A stretch of DNA of 40,581 nt from Lachnospiraceae bacterium (lineage in GTDB: Bacteria; Bacillota; Clostridia; Lachnospirales; Lachnospiraceae): NCBI GenBank assembly GCA_017469275.1, contig JAFUGT010000052.1, forward strand, positions 1-40,581, in the 5' to 3' direction. Made by a program: the position numbers and the translations under genes. Under the pieces are notes generated by a model, which saw only the letters and a list, made by a program, of their open reading frames with translations, was not told where the DNA came from and ran no database searches. Positions 6,385-16,322 of this stretch are shown here, piece after piece (position 1 is the stretch's first letter; each line of letters begins with the position of its first letter).

Positions 6385-6506
6385 AACGCCTTTTCTGCGA
6401 TAGCGGTCACATTATATGTGACATTGTCTATAATAACGGTTTTGGGAACAGTTACTTTTTTGGCTTTCTTCACTTCTTTACCCGGGGTATTCCTTCTGCT
6501 TTCATA
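6357..6506 (-). pseudogene. Relic of a BspA-type leucine-rich-repeat gene
   Basis: On the minus strand the open frame from 6506 reads YESRRNTPGKEVKKAKKVTV, then PKTVIIDNVTYNVTAIAE, then KAFYGCKSL. This is a clear BspA-type LRR_5 repeat (VTxIxxxAFxGCxxL). There is a stop at 6507-6509 on its upstream side. Its downstream end runs into the antisense of the DUF3783 gene, where the LRR pattern ends. About 50 codons remain, without start or partner repeats, so this is a fragment left by rearrangement. The DUF3783 C-terminus (about the last nine codons) may have been formed from this LRR DNA. Confidence 0.6.
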
Positions 6507-6574
6507 CTAGAGAAAAGATAAAAATACTACAACTGTAACCATGAATTATTTAATCATTTATATACTCATGAAAA

Positions 6575-6603
6575 TTGACTTTTTAATTATTGTATATTAA
6601 TAT
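6575..6603 (+). promoter_or_regulatory. SigA-type promoter for the PPC/Big_2 protein gene
   Basis: TTGACT (6575-6580), a 17-base spacer and TAATAT (6598-6603) lie about 90 bases before the ATG at 6693. AGGAGA sits at the expected distance from that ATG. Confidence 0.65.
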
Positions 6604-6692
6604 GTTTACAACAAGAGCAAAAGCACTACATTTTTGTCATAACTATATACGGGCTCTTATTTCAAAAAATATACGGATAGGAGAATAATGCA

Positions 6693-7997
6693 ATGAAAGT
6701 ATCACAACTAAACATTCTAATTAAGTCGTTTCTGCTAATCTTTTTTCTGTCATCTGCTTTTTCGTGTAAAATTGACACATGTGCAGCCGATTACATCTTG
6801 AACCTCAACAACACTAATTTTACCAATGGCGAAATTAGAAATCCGGAAGATTATGACCGCTACACCTTTTCTGTTCCATCGGCCGGCTGGGTAACAATCG
6901 AATATCAGGGACGAAGTATCGGCTACAGTTCATTTACAATTACGAACAGTGATCAATCAAAGACCTTCTCCAACGAAAGTCTTTATTCATCAGAAGCATC
7001 ACCGGAAACCGAAGATGTCACACTCGCACTTGAGGCAGGCAGCTATGTTGTCAAAGTTCAGCCCGGGTATAACAGTGACGGTGGAACATATGCAATTCGC
7101 GGTTCATTTGAAGCGGCCGGAAACAGTGAGCGTGAACCCAACAACAAATTTGAAACCGCTGTCCCGATTGCTATCAATACTACGGTGAAGGGCTTTTTTT
7201 CAGAAACGGATGATTATGATTTCTATTCTTTCACTTTAAATGCAGAAACCAATATTGATGTTAATGTTGTTTCCGGTACGAGTGTAAGTTTCTACGTGTA
7301 TGACAAAGATTTTAAACCTATCAAAAACTCAACGGCTTATGGTTCTAAGGAAAGTCCAAAATCTTCAACAATAAGTGATATTAATCTTAGCGCCGGAACA
7401 TACTATATTAAATGTCAAAGCTATTCAACAGGAACATATCAGATAAAATGGACATTAGCTCCCGTTCCTATTACTGATATTGTTATAACAGGGAACCAGA
7501 AAGTAATTGCAGGCAAAACCATCCAATTATCTGCAATGGCTGTTCCCGCAAATGCTACAAACAAAAAGATAGTATGGGAATCAAGCAATACTGAGGTAGC
7601 AACTGTAGATTTTTATACAGGACTCGTTACTACTCTTACATCAGGAAGTGCTACTATAACAGCAAAGGCAACTGATGGTAGTAATATCAAGAAAAATGAG
7701 ACAATAATAGTTACTCCAAAACAAATGTCCAAGCCAAAGGTTAAGGCAGGAAAGAAAAAGAAAATAACAATAAGCTGGAAAACTGTTCCCGGCGTAAACC
7801 AATATGATATACAATATGCTGCCAATTCAAAATTTAAGAAAGCAAAAACTCGCACTTATTCGATATACTATAACAAAATCACTCTGAAAATGAAGAAAAA
7901 GGGTACCTATTATGTAAGAATGCGCTCCACCAACAATCTATTTGGCAAGAAAGTCTATGGTGCATGGAGCAAATCAGTGAAAGTTAAAGCTAAGTGA
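6693..7997 (+). CDS. Secreted protein with two PPC-like domains, Big_2 and Fn3-like C-terminus
   Basis: This 434-residue protein has a signal peptide (hydrophobic residues 9-26, probable cleavage after TCAA near 33). Two beta-sandwich domains of the bacterial pre-peptidase C-terminal (PPC) type follow, at about 35-145 and 150-255. Each has the typical D-x-D-x-Y/F-x-F block (DYDRYTFSV; DDYDFYSFTL), and the linker EREPNNKFETAVPI is characteristic. A Big_2 Ig-like domain covers about 260-345 (ITDIVITGNQKVIAGKTIQL, then VWESSNTEVATVD). A C-terminal Fn3-like domain (ISWKTVPGVNQYDIQYA) ends in a lysine-rich tail, SVKVKAK. No catalytic domain or LPxTG is present, so it looks like a binding or adhesive surface protein. 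It has its own promoter and a strong terminator. Confidence 0.8.
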   Translation: MKVSQLNILIKSFLLIFFLSSAFSCKIDTCAADYILNLNNTNFTNGEIRNPEDYDRYTFSVPSAGWVTIEYQGRSIGYSSFTITNSDQSKTFSNESLYSSEASPETEDVTLALEAGSYVVKVQPGYNSDGGTYAIRGSFEAAGNSEREPNNKFETAVPIAINTTVKGFFSETDDYDFYSFTLNAETNIDVNVVSGTSVSFYVYDKDFKPIKNSTAYGSKESPKSSTISDINLSAGTYYIKCQSYSTGTYQIKWTLAPVPITDIVITGNQKVIAGKTIQLSAMAVPANATNKKIVWESSNTEVATVDFYTGLVTTLTSGSATITAKATDGSNIKKNETIIVTPKQMSKPKVKAGKKKKITISWKTVPGVNQYDIQYAANSKFKKAKTRTYSIYYNKITLKMKKKGTYYVRMRSTNNLFGKKVYGAWSKSVKVKAK

Positions 7998-8080
7998 TAT
8001 TATTTAAGTTGTACCATATTATTACTGATAATGATTTGTATAATATCAATTATTAAATGCATGCATTGATGCAAACTATC

Positions 8081-8129
8081 AAAAAGACTTCGGTCTGTAG
8101 GTTTATTCATACAGATCGAAGTCTTTTTT
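8081..8129. terminator. Bidirectional intrinsic terminator between convergent genes
   Basis: A 19-base arm (8081-8099) pairs with 8110-8128 with one mismatch around a 10-base loop. It has A-runs on the left and T-runs on the right. It serves both the PPC/Big_2 gene (plus) and the Fn3-repeat gene (minus). Confidence 0.9.
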
Positions 8130-8166
8130 GTTATTATCACCTTATTGAATTACTTTGGTATATATC

Positions 8167-11100
8167 TTATTTTGCTTTAACTTTCTTTACTGCCGAAGCC
8201 TTAGACTCAATTTCTCCGTCAGCCTCATTCTTAACAACAGATACGACTTTATAGAAATATGTCTTACCCTTTGTTACACCTGAGTCAACAAGCTTCAATG
8301 TCTTAGCATTCTTAGTAATACCAACAGATGTGTACTTACCTTTCTTCTTGGTTGAACGATATACCTTGTAATAATCTGCTCCTGCCACTTTCTTCTTAAT
8401 TGTAATGGTAACTTTACCTTTAGCTGCTTTGGCACTCTTCAAAGCAGGTTTACCTGCTGCCTTCTTAGTTGTGAAGCAAGCTGTACCAACAGTCTTAACA
8501 GCCTTAGTAGAACTCATTACATCCTTGAAATCACCTTCGTCTAATGAAACTGCAGCCATACCATATGCCTTGTTAGTTGTCTGCGGTCCTACAACAGACA
8601 TATTGTAAGCGGATACATTCTGATTATCTATTATATAATAATCATCTGTATGCTTAGATGACGCTGTTTTTCCATAATCTGCTGCTGTTTTAGGAGTAGC
8701 CATTACCGCTTTTACATAATAAGTATAACTTACACCTGCTTTAGCAGCACTCTTTCTTACATTATCAGCTTCTACTACAGGATAACTATAATACTCCCAC
8801 TCTGCCTTGGTCACAGCTCCCTTATCATCTGTTTCTTCTTTATAATTCTTGTACAAGTCATAACCTTCATATATATCTCCACAGTAATCTATAATACCTG
8901 CAGCAGCATCTGCATTAGTGAAAATACTTCTTGTATATGAATAGTTCTGATAGAAATATTGTTTATTATCTTTTAATTTATCACTTTTATGAAGATAATC
9001 ATCATATTCAGGATATTTAACATTACCTGTAGTATCTTTATTAGCCGCTTCTACCGCTGCCTTATACTGAGCCTCACTGGCATCAACAGCACTATTCCAT
9101 GCCGCAACATCAACAGCAACAGGAGTTTTTGCTCCAACATACTCTACTATTTGATTATCTTCGTTAATATATCCGCCAATATCATTGTTCTTAACAAGTG
9201 CTGCTGTAGGCACACGGTAAACAATATAATATGCCGCTCCGGCAACAGGTGTCCATGTAACCTTGATTCCATTAGCCGCTGTAACTGCAGTAACCTTATT
9301 AAGTACACCTGCAGAGTATTCTGTGTCAATCTCAACCGAACTACTAAAAGCTGTTCCCTTATAGGCCTTGATTCTATATTGAACAGTATTGATTATAGTT
9401 TTTGTAGGTGCCTTATAGCTTTCAGCCGGTAATTTGATAGATGTAGTGTTCTTCCCGATATTCTTATATGTCTGCCAATCTGATTTATCATAATCCTCAA
9501 CATATCTAATCTCTGCGGTCACACTATCAACATAATATACGTTACCTGAATCATCTAACTTCCAACGATATGATTTGACACCATCATATTCGCTATATGC
9601 ATTATTAGACGCATCTAATTTATATGTTGCATATGGATTAACACTTTCTGTACCATCATAACTTTTGCTCACATAATATAATCCCTTATTACCCTGAGCA
9701 TCCGCCTGAATCTTATATCTATTGTTGGCTGATCCGTCAACATTCTTTGTGTATACATATCCTGTTGCAGCATTATAGAAATAATCATCACCATCATCTG
9801 TTACAACAGATGGCTTATAAACCGTCACATATTTCTCGACTATATAACCATCTGCGCCATACACTTTCTCCCACTCCACAGTTTTATTACCATTAGCATC
9901 TGTATACCTGTTAATGATTGATGGTGTTCCAAATGCTATGCTAACACCTGCACTCTGTTCTACGCTTTTCTGTTTATCTTTCTTATTTGCTTTAGACAGA
10001 ATTGCTTTGACATAATATGAATATTCTCTGTTAGTCAACACTGTTTTATCTGTATATTTCTTCTTGCTTTTTTTAACAGTAGCTATCAACTTATATGAAT
10101 CAAAAGCATTGCTATCTCCCTTAGATATAGATGATGTATTAGATGTTGTATCCAAGCGATATATCTGATACTTTGTTGCTCCTGTTACTTTCTTCCATGT
10201 AAGATCCACCTTATTCTTACTATTCACCTTAGCCTTAAGATTAAGTGCACTACCTGTAGTAGTTGCCTCAATAGACGTATAACTACCATAAAATGTTGTA
10301 TTATTAACATCATTAATATAATATGGACGAACCTTGTAAGAATATGTTGTCTTTGATAAAAGACCCTTGTCCTCATATACTCTGGAAGCTACAGAAGCTA
10401 CCTTAACATATTTCTTACCTTCTTTACGATATATTTCATATCCCGTTGCGCTGGAATATCCCATACTCAGTTTTACGGAAGTCGATGTAACCGTCGTAGA
10501 TACATCAGCCTCTATCCCAACATCAATCGTGACAGGCGCAGATGGAACAAAATAATCCGCTCTTGAAACATAATCTTTTGACCAGGTTCCTTCAGGACTC
10601 TCAGGTGCTTCCCCAACATAACCACCGGCCGCATATGCTTCATAAGCTTTATCGTAAGCGGCTTTAGCAGCATCATAAGCAGCCTTATTATCTTTCGAGA
10701 ATGAATATTTGTCCCAGATATATGCTACAACATCCTTCTTACCCGGTGTCAAACTTCCACTGGAAATTGTAAATTCAAATTCATCTTTATCCGCCTTAGC
10801 GGGATCAACGTAATAAAAAGTGCGTCCCCCACTTATAACTTTCTTGCCGAAGTCATCTGTATACATGCTACCGTATACCGGTTTAGTACGATCCCCCTGA
10901 TTGAACACAAGAACATACATTGTATAATCATACGTATTTGTATAAGTTGATGTACCTTCTTTAACTTCTTCTTTCTTTGGCTCGGGAACATTACTACGCG
11001 TAAATTTCCAACTTGTCGTAACCTGTCCACTCATAGTTGATTCTTTGAGACTCAACGTAGGAGCTGCAACAGTAGCGGCGCCAAGCTGCTCAACATCAGC

Positions 11101-11208
11101 TACTTTAACCGTCTCAGCACTTGCAGGGACAGCAGGTACAACACTTGCCGCCATTACTGCCGCCAATGCAAAAGCAGTAAAGCTTCTCTTAAGATTCATT
11201 CTTCTCAT
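8167..11208 (-). CDS. Large secreted protein with fibronectin type III-like repeats
   Basis: The 1013-residue protein has a clear signal peptide (MRRMNLKRSFTAFALAAVMA, ending PASA near residue 31). The mature part is a string of beta-sandwich domains with Fn3-type W-x-x-V-x-G-A-x-x-Y-x-I-Y-R cores: SVKLSMGYSSATGYEIYRK, KVDLTWKKVTGATKYQIYRL, KTVEWEKVYGADGYIVEKYV, GIKVTWTPVAGAAYYIVYRV and KVTITIKKKVAGADYYKVYR. Long Tyr/Asp/Asn-rich insertions lie between them (for example residues 480-600 and 700-840). I see no catalytic motif. There is no LPxTG, SLH or other anchor; the C-terminus is lysine-rich (SAVKKVKAK). AGAAGGAGG seven bases before the ATG fixes the start. It has its own promoter and terminator and is probably a monocistronic surface or matrix protein. 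Confidence 0.8.
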   Translation of the reverse strand: MRRMNLKRSFTAFALAAVMAASVVPAVPASAETVKVADVEQLGAATVAAPTLSLKESTMSGQVTTSWKFTRSNVPEPKKEEVKEGTSTYTNTYDYTMYVLVFNQGDRTKPVYGSMYTDDFGKKVISGGRTFYYVDPAKADKDEFEFTISSGSLTPGKKDVVAYIWDKYSFSKDNKAAYDAAKAAYDKAYEAYAAGGYVGEAPESPEGTWSKDYVSRADYFVPSAPVTIDVGIEADVSTTVTSTSVKLSMGYSSATGYEIYRKEGKKYVKVASVASRVYEDKGLLSKTTYSYKVRPYYINDVNNTTFYGSYTSIEATTTGSALNLKAKVNSKNKVDLTWKKVTGATKYQIYRLDTTSNTSSISKGDSNAFDSYKLIATVKKSKKKYTDKTVLTNREYSYYVKAILSKANKKDKQKSVEQSAGVSIAFGTPSIINRYTDANGNKTVEWEKVYGADGYIVEKYVTVYKPSVVTDDGDDYFYNAATGYVYTKNVDGSANNRYKIQADAQGNKGLYYVSKSYDGTESVNPYATYKLDASNNAYSEYDGVKSYRWKLDDSGNVYYVDSVTAEIRYVEDYDKSDWQTYKNIGKNTTSIKLPAESYKAPTKTIINTVQYRIKAYKGTAFSSSVEIDTEYSAGVLNKVTAVTAANGIKVTWTPVAGAAYYIVYRVPTAALVKNNDIGGYINEDNQIVEYVGAKTPVAVDVAAWNSAVDASEAQYKAAVEAANKDTTGNVKYPEYDDYLHKSDKLKDNKQYFYQNYSYTRSIFTNADAAAGIIDYCGDIYEGYDLYKNYKEETDDKGAVTKAEWEYYSYPVVEADNVRKSAAKAGVSYTYYVKAVMATPKTAADYGKTASSKHTDDYYIIDNQNVSAYNMSVVGPQTTNKAYGMAAVSLDEGDFKDVMSSTKAVKTVGTACFTTKKAAGKPALKSAKAAKGKVTITIKKKVAGADYYKVYRSTKKKGKYTSVGITKNAKTLKLVDSGVTKGKTYFYKVVSVVKNEADGEIESKASAVKKVKAK

Positions 11209-11268
11209 ATCTTATCCTCCTTCTAAATAATAGTTGAAAAGTAATTCAACCTTTCCTTACAAGTTAAT

Positions 11269-11297
11269 ACTATAGCACAACACACCACGAAATGCAA
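11269..11297 (-). promoter_or_regulatory. SigA-type promoter for the Fn3-repeat gene
   Basis: On the minus strand TTGCAT (11292-11297) is followed after 17 bases by TATAGT (11269-11274). The leader to the ATG at 11208 is about 55 bases. Confidence 0.65.
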
Positions 11298-11347
11298 CTT
11301 TATCACCATGACATTTTTGGCAATTATATACAAAACCGAATACGAAA

Positions 11348-11389
11348 ACAGACCATATCACACAACAAATCAAGTGCAATATGGTCTGT
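11348..11389 (-). terminator. Intrinsic terminator of the GH9 gene
   Basis: On the minus strand ACAGACCATAT and ATATGGTCTGT form a perfect 11-bp stem with a 20-base loop, followed by TTTCGT. It lies about 28 bases after the cellulase stop. The T-run is short. Confidence 0.7.
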
Positions 11390-11417
11390 CTATACCCTGT
11401 TATAATTAATATATCTC

Positions 11418-14400
11418 TTACTTCACCGTAATCTTAACAGTAGCTTTCTTCCCGCTGCCGTCAAGGGCAATCGCCGTTATCTTGACTTTACCCTTCTTAA
11501 TTCCTTTGACAATGCCTTTCTGTGTTACCGTTGCCACATTCTCGTTAGCCGATTTCCAATATAACTTGCTGCCTGCCTTCTTAGCTGGAGTTGTGACAGC
11601 CTTGAGTTTCAGTGTTTTTCCGACTTTGACTGTTTTCTTAGAAGACTTGAACTTAACTTTGCTTACTGCCTTCTTCATCACCTTTACTTTGAAGTTCTTA
11701 ACAATTCCATTATCGGATGTGACGGTTATTGTAGCAGTTCCGGCCTTCTTACCGGTAAGTTTATTTCCGTTAACCGCAACTATCTTAGCATTAGAAGATG
11801 TAACCGCTATATTCTCACCAACCGCACCTTCCGGACTAAATGCTGCCGATAAGGTCATGGCTTTTCCCCTAGCTAACTGATATGTTCCGGCTGCATTTAC
11901 ACCCTTAACACCTTTGACATCTGCCATAATTGTCATATCTGTGGCATTAATGACCTGTGGACTTTGAGCACCGCCATCCGTAGTTATATCTGTGCCTCCC
12001 GTCTGTTGCGGGTTATTGGCATTTGAATTTCCGTTACCCAGATTATTTCCGCTTTCGCCTGTATCAGAAGATTTATTATCTGTATATTTGCTAACATCGA
12101 TAACTTCACCCTTCTCATTCTTAGGCGCAATGGAAAACAGATTACTATCAACATTGTTACCTGCTGTTATTGCCGCACCGTCTTCTACTGTTATGGCAGA
12201 GCCTGTTATTGCATTTGACTGACCATTTTCTGCCTTCTTAGCTACATTAACGGAAAGTGTGGCTTTTGACTGAATGGTTATTTCTCCACCTGCATTAATA
12301 CCATCTTCAACAGTAACCTTTCCGTCGGTTATTGTAACTTTGTCATCTGCATTTACACTTCCACCGATATTAACAATACCGGCTGTTATTGTAATATTTG
12401 AAGCTTCTACATTGCCTTTTACCGTAGTATTACCGGTCAATGTAACAGGTACATCCGCATCTACCGCCTTGACAGTTACGCCGTCTAATACAATATTCTC
12501 GTTACTGACTCTTCCTGCCACTTCTTCTGCTTTTCTGAAGGTTATTGTAAGCATCTCATTTGTACCCACCAACTTGTAGTCTGTATTAAGAAGAAGAGTT
12601 AATCTGCCTTCCTCGTAAAGGGCTGTCGGCTTGTCAACACCATCCGTATATGTAATGTAACAGCTATCCGGAATAGAATCACCCTTATATTCAGCTCCAC
12701 CCGGCAGTTCACTTATATTGATAACATTGGGCTTATCTATCACCACATCCGGACCTGTGGTTTTTCCGCTCGGGTCTGTGTTTTCTCCGCTCGGGTCTGT
12801 ATTCTCACCATTCGGGTCTGTGTTCTCACCGCTTGGGTCTGTTGCTTTTTTAGATACGGTAACCTGAAGAACTGCCGTCTTAGTATTTAATATATTATCA
12901 ACATCTTTGCCAACCTTTAATGTTAATTTGGCGGTACCTTCCTTCAATGCAGTTACAACTCCTGTTTCAGTATCAAAGGAAATTATATCTGTCCCTTCTG
13001 ATACAGACCATTCCATAACATCTGCACCTGTTGCATCCTTTGGAGTGACACTTCCCTTGACTTTCATAGTGTCTCCTTCCTGCATTTGCAAAGTTTCAAG
13101 TACATCACCTTTATTATCTGTTATTGCAGCACTTTCTATAGGTTTAACTACCTTAACTATACATGTATCCTTCTTAGAACCAATCTGTGCTGTTATTTCC
13201 GCTTCACCGGAACCGAGTGCCGTAACAAGACCATCCTGACTGACTGTTGCAACTTTTGAATTTGAAGAAGTCCATGCAACCCCTTCTGCATCCGCAGGTA
13301 TTGTAGAAGCTATCAACTGCTTTGTATTCTCGCCTATAGTAGTGGTCATAAGAACATTTTCTTTATCAATCGTTATACTTTCTATCTCCTGAGTTACTGT
13401 AATAACACAGTCTTTTTTTATCTCTGTTGCTGCCACAGTTGTTCCGGTCATATCTGCTATGAAAGCAGTAATTGTGACCGTACCCTTTGAGAGGGCAGTT
13501 ATAGATAATTTTGAAGAGTTTTCTTTATCTTCCTTACCTTCTTTATCCTCTTCTGTCGCTATTATATTATTCTCAGGTATTTCCCAACGTATCACGGCAT
13601 TATCCGCATCCTCCGGAATTACTTTGGCAATTAACGTTTCAGTATCCTCACCCTCTGTAAGTGTAAGAGAAACCGCTTCCTTCATGTCGATACCCTGAGG
13701 AGTTACCTTAACATCTACTGTCAACTCCTTACTTTTATCACCCGAACTTACTGTAATAACAGCTCTTCCTTTGCCAACTGCAGTTATATTGCCATCTTCA
13801 TCTACAGCAGCAACTTTGGTATCAGAAGAAGAAAATCCCAATTCACCGAGAGAAGCCCCCTCCGGTTCGGCAGTGATTACAACATCTGAATTTTCTACAG
13901 AGACAGTAGCATCTTCTCCTTTTTCTAACGAAATCAAGTCTTTGCTTAGTTTAATTCCTGTAAGAGGAATCTTCTTCTCAGTTACTGTCTGAGAAATATT
14001 CTTCGTTTTCTTAATTGTACCGCTTGAAACCACAACGGAATCTGTGTAGTTTCCGGCACTCTTGCCACTCTTCAACGATATATCAACTGAAGTGCTCTCA
14101 CCGGCCGCTAACGTCCCCCCGGTAAGTTCTTTAACTATCTCGAAATCTGTATTTTCTTTTTTGTCAAATGAAACAGACAAACCTTCCAAGTCGGTATCTC
14201 CGGTATTAGTTATAGTAACCGTTATCTTACCTGCTGATCTGTAACCTTCCTCCACCTCGGCTATCACACCGTTTTCAGGGTCTGTTGAAAGGGTGAAAGA
14301 AATGGTAGAGGTATTCGTTCCAACTTCTGAATCGTAGAATGTTTTAACCAAAGACTTCATAGTTTCATCAGCATTATCAGATGAAACTATTTCCTGATTA

Positions 14401-16202
14401 CCATCATCCTTATTTTTTAAATATAACGCAGCTACAGCTCCTGTAAATGCAGCATTATAATCAAGTGTCACCTCATTACAATAATAATCATCCGAATCAT
14501 CATGGTATGTTCCATCAGAACTTTCAATACCACCTACAAGTGCACCTAAAAGTGTATATTTCTGTGTAGTTGTATTATATCCCTGATTAGGAAAATCCGG
14601 ATAACCTGATGAAGCCCTGTGATGAGGATATTTGCTTGAATTTTCATTATAACCTACAACATAACACTGATGCTTTGTGTTATTACCCAAAATAAATTTC
14701 ATCTGTCCTTCAGCCCATGAAGTATAATAATCTCTATCCATATATTTATCATATATGAGACCTTCTAACTGCATATTGGCATTATATCGATTAGAAGCCC
14801 ACATTGCCAACCAGGCAAAGCCATTATCAACATTTGTACATCCATTCTTTGTTGCATTTACATTGCTTCCAAGTGCTGACCAATTGTCCTCACCATAGGC
14901 CAATGCATATGGACCCACATCATCCCATGACGGCCATGAACCAGTCTTAACCTGACCTTTATACTTATTGAACTCCGTCATATAATCACTGTCATCAGTT
15001 GCCTTATACAACCACGCCGCCGCAAGACAATAGTCATCTGCCCAACCTGATGAATTGTAAAAATTACCATTTTGCGCATTTTGTGACGCTTTGCTATTCT
15101 TCTTTGCCATCTCAAACAGTTTTTTCGCACAATCAAGGTATTCTTCATTTCCAAAATTCAGATAATGTATGGTAAGTGCAGCAACCGCTTCTGACACCTG
15201 ATCCGTAGCAGGTGTTGTGGCATCGGCAAAATATCCTGGGCGGGTAATTGTCTCACTTTCCGGTGATTGCCAATAATTATGGCTGTCACCATTTCCCACC
15301 TGATAGCAAAATGCTATGGCATTCTCTCCCGCTTCATCAAGTACTGTACATCTCATAAAATAGTCGCAGAAATGATCCAAAATTTTCTTAAAATGTCCAG
15401 TCTGCCCCGTCTGCTCATAGGCATCTTTGTATTCATAAAAACCTATACCAAGCATTGTAGCGGAATAACCTTCCGGTAATCCAAATTTATCGTGATCACC
15501 TGCGTCATGAAATCCTCCGGATACATCAATTGTTTGATTGTTATAAGAAATCGCAGTTTGATCGTATGTATGGCAATTCTTTCTCCATGACAAAGAGCAG
15601 TTATCCTCAACATCCGGACCACACATATTAGCGTCATAAAAATACAATGAATACTGTAATAATTTTGCGTAATTATAATCTATATCCAAATTCAAATCAG
15701 TTGTAGAATCAGTTTCCTGATCAGCTGTCCCTCCTTGTGTTGATGTACCTTCATTATCGATCACAGGCGTTCCTGAAACGGAACCACCATCATAAGTCAA
15801 TGTAAACATCGAAGTATCTATATCAGGTGAATAAATCTGAAATCCCGCTCCGGTTTCCTTTGTCTCGCCATTAGAAACAGTAGAATTATCCCAACCTTCC
15901 TTATGAGTTTCAACAATTATCTTTTTCCCACTATAAGATGCACCATTCCATACAGAATTAATCTGAACATTTTCATTAAATGCTAATTCTATATTCCAGT
16001 TACTAATATCATTTCCTGATTTGTTAACGATCATAACAGCATATTGCTTATAACCATTTTCCTCCTTCTCCTTGCTGAGCATAACATACAGGTTATCGCT
16101 TGTTGCCGCCTTGACCTTGTCCGCCGGAACCATGATAACACTTGCCACCATCACAAATGCCAGCACCCATGCAAGCACTCTTCCCTTAATATCCCTGTTC
16201 AT
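11418..16202 (-). CDS. Secreted multidomain GH9 cellulase with CBM2-like and Big_2 domains
   Basis: The 1594-residue enzyme starts at MNRDIKGR, with AGGAGG seven bases upstream; a 13-codon longer frame lacks a ribosome site. A signal peptide (about 1-33) is followed by a CBM2-like cellulose-binding domain (about 35-145, NWNIELAFNENVQINSVWNG) and the GH9 catalytic domain (about 165-600). Catalytic features are all present: GGFHDAGDHDKF with the nucleophilic/base Asp pair, PHHRASSG (family His signature) and NEVTLDYNAAFTGAVAAL (acid Glu). GH9 enzymes hydrolyse beta-1,4-glucan, usually as endoglucanases. The remaining 1000 residues hold a beta-sandwich, several Big_2 Ig-like domains, a DPSGENT linker, a Thr/Val-rich stretch that looks like a right-handed beta-helix (about 1240-1350), and two final Big_2 domains. 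No dockerin or LPxTG is visible; the end is lysine-rich (ATVKITVK). Confidence 0.92.
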   Translation of the reverse strand: MNRDIKGRVLAWVLAFVMVASVIMVPADKVKAATSDNLYVMLSKEKEENGYKQYAVMIVNKSGNDISNWNIELAFNENVQINSVWNGASYSGKKIIVETHKEGWDNSTVSNGETKETGAGFQIYSPDIDTSMFTLTYDGGSVSGTPVIDNEGTSTQGGTADQETDSTTDLNLDIDYNYAKLLQYSLYFYDANMCGPDVEDNCSLSWRKNCHTYDQTAISYNNQTIDVSGGFHDAGDHDKFGLPEGYSATMLGIGFYEYKDAYEQTGQTGHFKKILDHFCDYFMRCTVLDEAGENAIAFCYQVGNGDSHNYWQSPESETITRPGYFADATTPATDQVSEAVAALTIHYLNFGNEEYLDCAKKLFEMAKKNSKASQNAQNGNFYNSSGWADDYCLAAAWLYKATDDSDYMTEFNKYKGQVKTGSWPSWDDVGPYALAYGEDNWSALGSNVNATKNGCTNVDNGFAWLAMWASNRYNANMQLEGLIYDKYMDRDYYTSWAEGQMKFILGNNTKHQCYVVGYNENSSKYPHHRASSGYPDFPNQGYNTTTQKYTLLGALVGGIESSDGTYHDDSDDYYCNEVTLDYNAAFTGAVAALYLKNKDDGNQEIVSSDNADETMKSLVKTFYDSEVGTNTSTISFTLSTDPENGVIAEVEEGYRSAGKITVTITNTGDTDLEGLSVSFDKKENTDFEIVKELTGGTLAAGESTSVDISLKSGKSAGNYTDSVVVSSGTIKKTKNISQTVTEKKIPLTGIKLSKDLISLEKGEDATVSVENSDVVITAEPEGASLGELGFSSSDTKVAAVDEDGNITAVGKGRAVITVSSGDKSKELTVDVKVTPQGIDMKEAVSLTLTEGEDTETLIAKVIPEDADNAVIRWEIPENNIIATEEDKEGKEDKENSSKLSITALSKGTVTITAFIADMTGTTVAATEIKKDCVITVTQEIESITIDKENVLMTTTIGENTKQLIASTIPADAEGVAWTSSNSKVATVSQDGLVTALGSGEAEITAQIGSKKDTCIVKVVKPIESAAITDNKGDVLETLQMQEGDTMKVKGSVTPKDATGADVMEWSVSEGTDIISFDTETGVVTALKEGTAKLTLKVGKDVDNILNTKTAVLQVTVSKKATDPSGENTDPNGENTDPSGENTDPSGKTTGPDVVIDKPNVINISELPGGAEYKGDSIPDSCYITYTDGVDKPTALYEEGRLTLLLNTDYKLVGTNEMLTITFRKAEEVAGRVSNENIVLDGVTVKAVDADVPVTLTGNTTVKGNVEASNITITAGIVNIGGSVNADDKVTITDGKVTVEDGINAGGEITIQSKATLSVNVAKKAENGQSNAITGSAITVEDGAAITAGNNVDSNLFSIAPKNEKGEVIDVSKYTDNKSSDTGESGNNLGNGNSNANNPQQTGGTDITTDGGAQSPQVINATDMTIMADVKGVKGVNAAGTYQLARGKAMTLSAAFSPEGAVGENIAVTSSNAKIVAVNGNKLTGKKAGTATITVTSDNGIVKNFKVKVMKKAVSKVKFKSSKKTVKVGKTLKLKAVTTPAKKAGSKLYWKSANENVATVTQKGIVKGIKKGKVKITAIALDGSGKKATVKITVK
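12751..12841 (-). repeat. 21-bp tandem repeats encoding a DP[SN]GENT linker
   Basis: The gggtctgt core recurs at 12772, 12793, 12814 and 12835 with an exact 21-base period. It gives four seven-residue units in the cellulase, between a Big_2 domain and the beta-helix-like region. This is a flexible linker and a likely site of length variation. Confidence 0.85.
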
Positions 16203-16322
16203 ACCATAACCTCCTACTGTCTTTTCGTGTTTGCAAACCATATATGAAAATCAGAACTTATTGTGTGTCTTATATAGATTCAAGACCAACACATACATAG
16301 CCTCTGATAATGGTTTGTTGTT

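Noticed and set aside
11482-14244. Series of plus-strand open frames of 60-130 codons within the cellulase gene
   Set aside because: They lie antisense to a strongly supported GH9/Big_2 gene, have Ser/Thr/Pro/Val-rich products and lack ribosome sites.
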